Below are positions 59,901 to 64,000 of a stretch of DNA of 64,000 nucleotides, one piece after another. The DNA is from Anaeramoeba ignava (lineage: Eukaryota > Metamonada > Anaeramoebidae). The stretch spans positions 120,996 through 184,995 of the forward strand of contig JAPDFW010000112.1 of the NCBI GenBank assembly GCA_028826165.1, read 5' to 3'. The translations under genes and the position numbers were made by a program. The notes beneath the pieces were generated by a model. It ran no database searches. It saw only the letters and a list, made by a program, of their open reading frames with translations, and was not told the origin of the DNA. Position 1 is the stretch's first letter, and every line of letters begins with the position of its first letter.

Positions 59901-62900
59901 TTCCTTTTCCATTGAAAACCAGAATGAGTTGAATTATATTCGTGAATATGGTTTATTCCTTGATCCAAAAGTGAGAATGCTGATGTTAATGAACGAAGAT
60001 TTGTGAAATCCATTACATTTTGTTTTTTAGAAGCATAATCAATTGCTTTAATAACAACACCATTTGAATCGAAATATTTTTTTAAAGCATCAACACAAAT
60101 TTCTTGAGTTCTTAATAACTCTTCATTTTTTTCTTTTTCATCTGAAAGTTGCTCTTCAAATCCAGTTTTTTCACTTTCTAATAAAGGAACATGTTTAGTT
60201 TTTTCAAGATAATGAGCAAAATTCATATCTAATGAAATGATATCATCAGAGAACCAAACCATTCCACATCTTGAAACTGTTGCTGGTGTTGCATATCTTA
60301 AGTCTTGAACTTCAAACATTACTCTGACATTAGGAGTCAAAGCAACTCTTTCACCATTAGGCAAAGTAAGTATTTTATTATCATCAAGAACTGAATTTAA
60401 ATTCTCAACCCAAATAGAATCAACATCTCCATCAAAAATAATCCAGTGTCTCATATTTGATTCTCCTCTTACATTATCAACAATTTTCCTTAAAATATGT
60501 GTGAATATTCCATCAGTCCATTCTCTTGTTGTTGGATCAAGAACTCCGAAAAGTTCTTCTTTAGTAATAGCTTTAGGATCAATAACATGTGATTGTGATT
60601 TAATTCCTTCAACTCTTTCAAGTGCTTCCAAAAGAATTTTCCATGCTGTTGATTTTCCACTTCCTGATGGACCAACCATCATAACTCCATGATGAATTTT
60701 TTGTAATTGAAATAATTGAAGCATTTTTTCTATCCATCTGTTTCCTGGAACTAAATAATGTTTCTTGCAAATATCATAAATAACATTTCTTAATTCTGCC
60801 ATTTCTAATTCTATTGGAAGTGCTCCTGGGAATACATCTGATAATAAACTGTGTAGTAATGGAATATCATCTGCAACTAATTTTGGAATAACTGTTTCAC
60901 ATATACTTTTAATAACTACAGATTTTTCTTCTTCTCCAAGTTGTTTTTTATCTTTGACTTCATCTTGTTTTTTATCTTTAATTTCTAATCTTTTTATATT
61001 TCCTGCTGAAACTAATACACTTTTTAAAGCTCTTAATCCAAAATCATAATGTTTTTGTGGTGAAAGTTGGTCTGCACATAAATTAAATAAAGGAACAACT
61101 TTTCCTGATAATTGTTCAGCTGTTTTAAATCCTATTTTAAAATTAATTAAAATTAATTAAAATTTTATATTTTTATTTTTTATATTTTTATTTTTGTTTT
61201 TACCTTGAGAAAAAAGCATAACTTGAGCAATTAATTCTCTATCAGGTTTAACAACAGAAATTGTTCTAAATAATGTTTTTAAATTTTCTGGTAATTGAAC
61301 TCTTCCAGTATAACCAGGATTCCTAAATTAAAAAAAAATTTTTTATTTAAATAAATAAATTTTTGTGTTTTAAATTTTATATATTTTTTACATTGTAATA
61401 AAAATTCCCATATTTGGATTAATTTTAACATTTCTTCCTATCAATTCAACTTCTTTTAATTGTTCTTTTAAAGATAATTGAATTGTTTGAATTTGTTGAG
61501 AAACTGCTGATAACATTCTTTCTTCTAATCTATTAAATTCATCAAAAACATCCCCAAGCTCCACATTGACAAAGACCAACAAAAATTCTTCCCATTGCTT
61601 GGAAATCAAAATTTTCATCACAATTAAAAACCAAAACAAATCTTCCTAATTGATTTCCAAGTGCTTTAACAGTTTCTGTATTATGTGTTACAATATGATT
61701 TTCTGTGATAAATAAATGATCTGGATGATCAATTAATATGCATTGACATTCATCTTTGCAAATATATTCAATTTTGGAAACAAATCTTTCATTAATAAAT
61801 TTTTTAGATTTTTTAGCAATTAAAATTTTATCATTTAATGTGAAAAGTTTTTCTGGTTTTTCAATTTCAATTCGACAATTAAATATAATTTCCTCGTTTT
61901 GTTTTGTTCTGGAAATATAACAAATTCCTCCAAGTGATTCAATTAATTTCTTTAAATCAAATGCTAATTGTTGAGATGATGTTGAATAAATTGGTGAATT
62001 TGTTTTGGAATCAAAATATCCATTTCTATCAAGAATTCCTTGAAGTAATTGGAATCTTATTTCTTTGGAATTAAATTGAAATTCATTTGGAATAAATTTA
62101 TTTTGTGAAAGTTTTGGCATATAATCATTAATTTGATCATAATAAATTTCATAATTTCCATCAGATGTAAGATTTAATAAATGCTGAATATTTTGGAAAA
62201 TTTGTTTGTTAATTGAATTGGAAATTTTGATATTTTGGTTTTCTAATATCTTTTCATTTCCTGCAATTAAAACTCCAAAAAGATAAGGAGATATTTTGGT
62301 TTTTTGAGTTTTGAAATTTGTATATTTAGGAGTTTCTATTGAAATTTTTTCTTCTCTTCTTAAACATCTTCTCATTTCTTGAGTTGTTATAATTTTTAGA
62401 TGAATGATCAACAGACCAAAAGATGATCATCAGAACAATCAACAAAACCACCATCTTTGAAATGAACTCTAAAAACACCAATTTTACCTTGAGGATAAAC
62501 AGCAAGAATTTTTAGCAAATTTTCCATCAGGGAGTACAAACTTCATCACCAATTTGTAAATCACCATTTAATTTAGGACCATTTGGAGTATAAACTATAG
62601 TTGAATTTCTTAAAGATTTACCAGTTCCAGCAGGACCAGCAGGAGCACCACCTTTTTATTTATTAAAAAATATTTATATTAATTTATATTTTAAATTTAT
62701 TTAAATATTTTTATATTTTATTTACCTAATCGCAAATTTAATGCTTGTGTTAATGTAAGATAACATCGATCTGTAAGTGGTGTTTGTACTAATTTATCAA
62801 CAACTCCTAAATATTCAAATCCATATGCAAATGATGCATTTGCAATTGAAATCATTAATTTCGTTTCATGACTTTCCTTTTCATTCCAATAAAATCTCAT

Positions 62901-64000
62901 TTCTTCAGTCCATGCAAAATCTTTTAGGGTTTTTACACCAGCTTGAATCAATCTTCTAATAACATCTCTTTGATGAATTAATTCAATAATTAAATGTTCA
63001 TATTTCTTTCTTGTAATTGGTTGTAAATCAAAAAGAACATTAAAAGCTAACAAATCTAAAATATTTCCAATCCAATCAAGTGTTTGTTTAAGGAAAACTT
63101 GACTATTATTTGAAAGTGCATTTTCAACTTTTTGTGTCCAAATTACTTTAATAGTAAGAACTATAATTTGAGCAGGTGTTGTTTCAACCCATTTTAAAAA
63201 GAGATCCTTATCAAGTTCATCTTTTGAAGATAATTGAATAAATTCTCTTAATGAAATATCCAAACAATTTCCCAAAGAAACTCTCATTTGATTTTCAACC
63301 ATATTCAGCCATTCATGAATTTTGGAAATTTCTTTATATTTAACAGGATCTGGAAAGTTAATTTCTTCATGTTCTCTTGATAACATCCCAATAATTGATG
63401 TTTCATCATCACTTAATTTAAGTAAAGCAATTCCTGCAAACATTTTCCTTAAATGTCTTTGTATTTTAACTACATCTTTGCTGTGTCCAATAATTTCCAA
63501 AAGATCTTCATCTCCAACAAAATAAAATCTTGGGAAAGCTGATCTTTGTTTTTCTAGATATTCACCAAGAGCCTTTTGAACTTTGGAAAGCATATCAGAT
63601 AATCTTTCCAATGTGTGTTGAAGACCTTGAATATTGAGAACATCAAGAATATGAGGTGATTTGGCGACTTTTTTCATCATGATGAGGAAATCATTATCAA
63701 TAGTTTTGAATTTGGATGATTCTTGAGGTAATAATTGTTGGATATCACTACTTCCACAAAATACTCCTTCTAAATAAACCCATTTTCTTTGAACATCAAT
63801 CCATGTATCAAAAAGTAAATGTAATCTGTTTAATTTATCTTCCCACGCAATTGCTTCTTCTTCAAATACTTTTATAAAATGGAGAGTTTTCATTGCGACA
63901 AGTGAATTTAGAGAATCAGAAATTTTGGTAAATAAATCATCCCATCCTTTAATCAGTTTACATTTATTCTGGTAATTCACGAGATCAAGGATGTAGTTTT
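50904..64000 (-). CDS. DYNC1H1-like: Cytoplasmic dynein 1 heavy chain motor with three inteins (N-terminal part outside window)
   Basis: Exons: 62726 to beyond 64000, 61392-62651, 61204-61322, 57655-61131 and 50904-57152. Introns are 74, 69, 72 and 502 bp, all GT-AG with phase kept. The protein enters the window in the linker/tail ([18 protein letters not shown]) and runs to the C terminus ([11 protein letters not shown]). AAA1 has GPAGTGK and Walker B-region GRIFVGL and [12 protein letters not shown]2 has GPSGSGKST (about 60,660), AAA3 has GPPGSGK and CDEINLP, AAA4 has GSSGAGK and DESN. The stalk coiled coil with its tip lies about 55,370-54,520, then AAA5, AAA6 and the C-terminal domain. 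Near identity to animal cytoplasmic dynein at [28 protein letters not shown] and [13 protein letters not shown] identifies the retrograde microtubule motor rather than an axonemal type. Inteins lie at the AAA1, AAA3 and AAA4 P-loops. Frame breaks: five +1 in exon 61392-62651 and one near 52,930-53,000. Confidence 0.95.
56113..57114 (-). mobile_element. Intein in dynein AAA4 Walker A (GSSGAGK^T), distinct lineage
   Basis: 334 residues in frame. N-terminal Cys ([14 protein letters not shown]), a second block reading [16 protein letters not shown], block B with NEPHIL, C-terminal [11 protein letters not shown], +1 Thr (TVLSRF). The core includes NLGIYLGME and LAGLIDSND, degenerate LAGLIDADG motifs with Met and Asn at the catalytic position. 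Block A and the C-terminal block differ from the AAA1/AAA3 pair and resemble the Cys-type inteins with GDDS and LLGDxTVTHN motifs known from eukaryotic and large-DNA-virus hosts (family knowledge, not searched). The insertion site is the same K^T bond. Confidence 0.95.
57153..57654 (-). repeat. Repeat-filled dynein intron (502 bp)
   Basis: Units of 11-12 bp, AAAATTAAAAT or AAAATTTAAAT, about 40 copies. Donor GTAAATTTC follows CAACCACAAG and acceptor TTTTAG precedes GTCATTG, joining QPQ to [13 protein letters not shown]. It lies about 40 bp upstream of the AAA4 intein on the coding strand. Confidence 0.9.
58643..59545 (-). mobile_element. Intein in dynein AAA3 Walker A (GPPGSGK^T)
   Basis: 301 residues in an unbroken frame with the exteins. 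N-terminal Ser ([15 protein letters not shown]), block B CSADHLW, C-terminal block FVVTHN, and +1 residue Thr (TMTLYS), which completes Walker A. The central domain has two LAGLIDADG-type helices, LLGVLIGKE and IKGLLDSNS, separated by about 60 residues, as in DOD homing endonuclease inteins. The catalytic acidic positions are Lys and Asn, so cutting activity is unlikely. Base composition is as AT-rich as the host gene, so the insertion is not recent by that measure. Confidence 0.95.
61680..62616 (-). mobile_element. Intein in dynein AAA1 Walker A (GPAGTGK^T), frameshifted
   Basis: It starts with Ser ([15 protein letters not shown]) directly after GPAGTGK and ends IVTHN directly before the Walker A Thr (TETVKALG). 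The block B equivalent CSDDH keeps His. LAGLIDADG-type motifs are LFGVLIAGN and LQGILDRNG; the catalytic position is Gly and Asn. Length is 937 bp; removing the four +1 bases seen by comparison with the AAA3 intein gives 311 residues. The four breaks lie in homopolymers at about 62530-62532 (CCC on the coding strand), 62509-62513, 62418-62421 and 62393-62397. Closely related to the AAA3 intein over its whole length ([21 protein letters not shown]). Confidence 0.9.

Noticed and set aside
61544-62532. Programmed +1 frameshifting (CCC TGA and TTT TGA contexts)
   Set aside because: Two of the five breaks abut a TGA, as in antizyme-type or Euplotes-type shifting, but the other three do not, and all are homopolymers. 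Five programmed shifts in one exon are implausible compared with indel errors.
56113-62616. Dynein insertions as introns
   Set aside because: They are open reading frames with Hint blocks and THN ends. True introns in this gene are AT-repeat or ~70-bp sequences with GTA...AG borders, which the insertion edges (AAA|TCT or AAA|TGC to AAT|ACA) lack.

Overview
The window is nuclear DNA from a very AT-rich eukaryote, most likely a free-living amoeboid protist. It has GT-AG spliceosomal introns (most 63-120 bp), a split tRNA-Ser gene, Asn/Gln/Glu-rich repeat proteins, an RCC1-BTB protein, a CARMIL-like LRR protein, an EPG5-like autophagy tether, a GBP-like large GTPase and a cytoplasmic dynein heavy chain. 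An Anaeramoeba-like lineage would fit the RCC1-BTB and Asn/Glu-repeat style, but that assignment is an inference.

Layout: 1-18778 (+ strand) holds the 3' end of an EPG5-like gene, a large GBP-type GTPase with a Cys/His-rich centre and a vWA-like tail, and a complete EPG5-like gene. 18818-21442 is a satellite array of about 172-bp units that ends on a tRNA-Ser(CGA) with a 31-nt intron. 21995-32664 (- strand) carries a CH-PH protein and a myristoylation-motif AGC kinase, both with introns swollen by tandem repeats. 33098-38511 (+) holds a small coiled-coil protein, a second satellite of about 145-bp units, a small secreted protein, a 3' duplication remnant and an RCC1-BTB gene. 38700-42856 (-) is a CARMIL-like gene. 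43189-48532 (+) is a tandem pair of TDT/SLAC1-TehA-type transporters. 48620-50695 (-) is a TPR protein with a long low-complexity tail. 50904-64000 (-) is cytoplasmic dynein 1 heavy chain, complete at its C terminus and cut by the window edge at its N-terminal side.

The outstanding observation is in the dynein gene. Three inteins sit at the same place, between the Lys and Thr of Walker A (GK^T), in AAA1, AAA3 and AAA4. AAA2, whose P-loop reads GKS, has none. The AAA1 and AAA3 inteins are close relatives that begin with Ser; the AAA4 intein is a different type that begins with Cys. All keep the splicing residues (block B His, terminal His-Asn, +1 Thr), while both LAGLIDADG motifs have lost the catalytic acidic residue. 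Functional dynein would therefore need three protein-splicing events.

A second theme is tandem-repeat growth inside introns: at least eight introns of 0.4-2.3 kb are almost entirely tandem repeat, next to ordinary introns of about 75 bp in the same genes. A caution: several genes show single-base frame breaks, mostly +1 and often at homopolymers. Five cluster in the AAA1-intein exon. Sequencing or assembly error is the simplest explanation, but real decay is not excluded.
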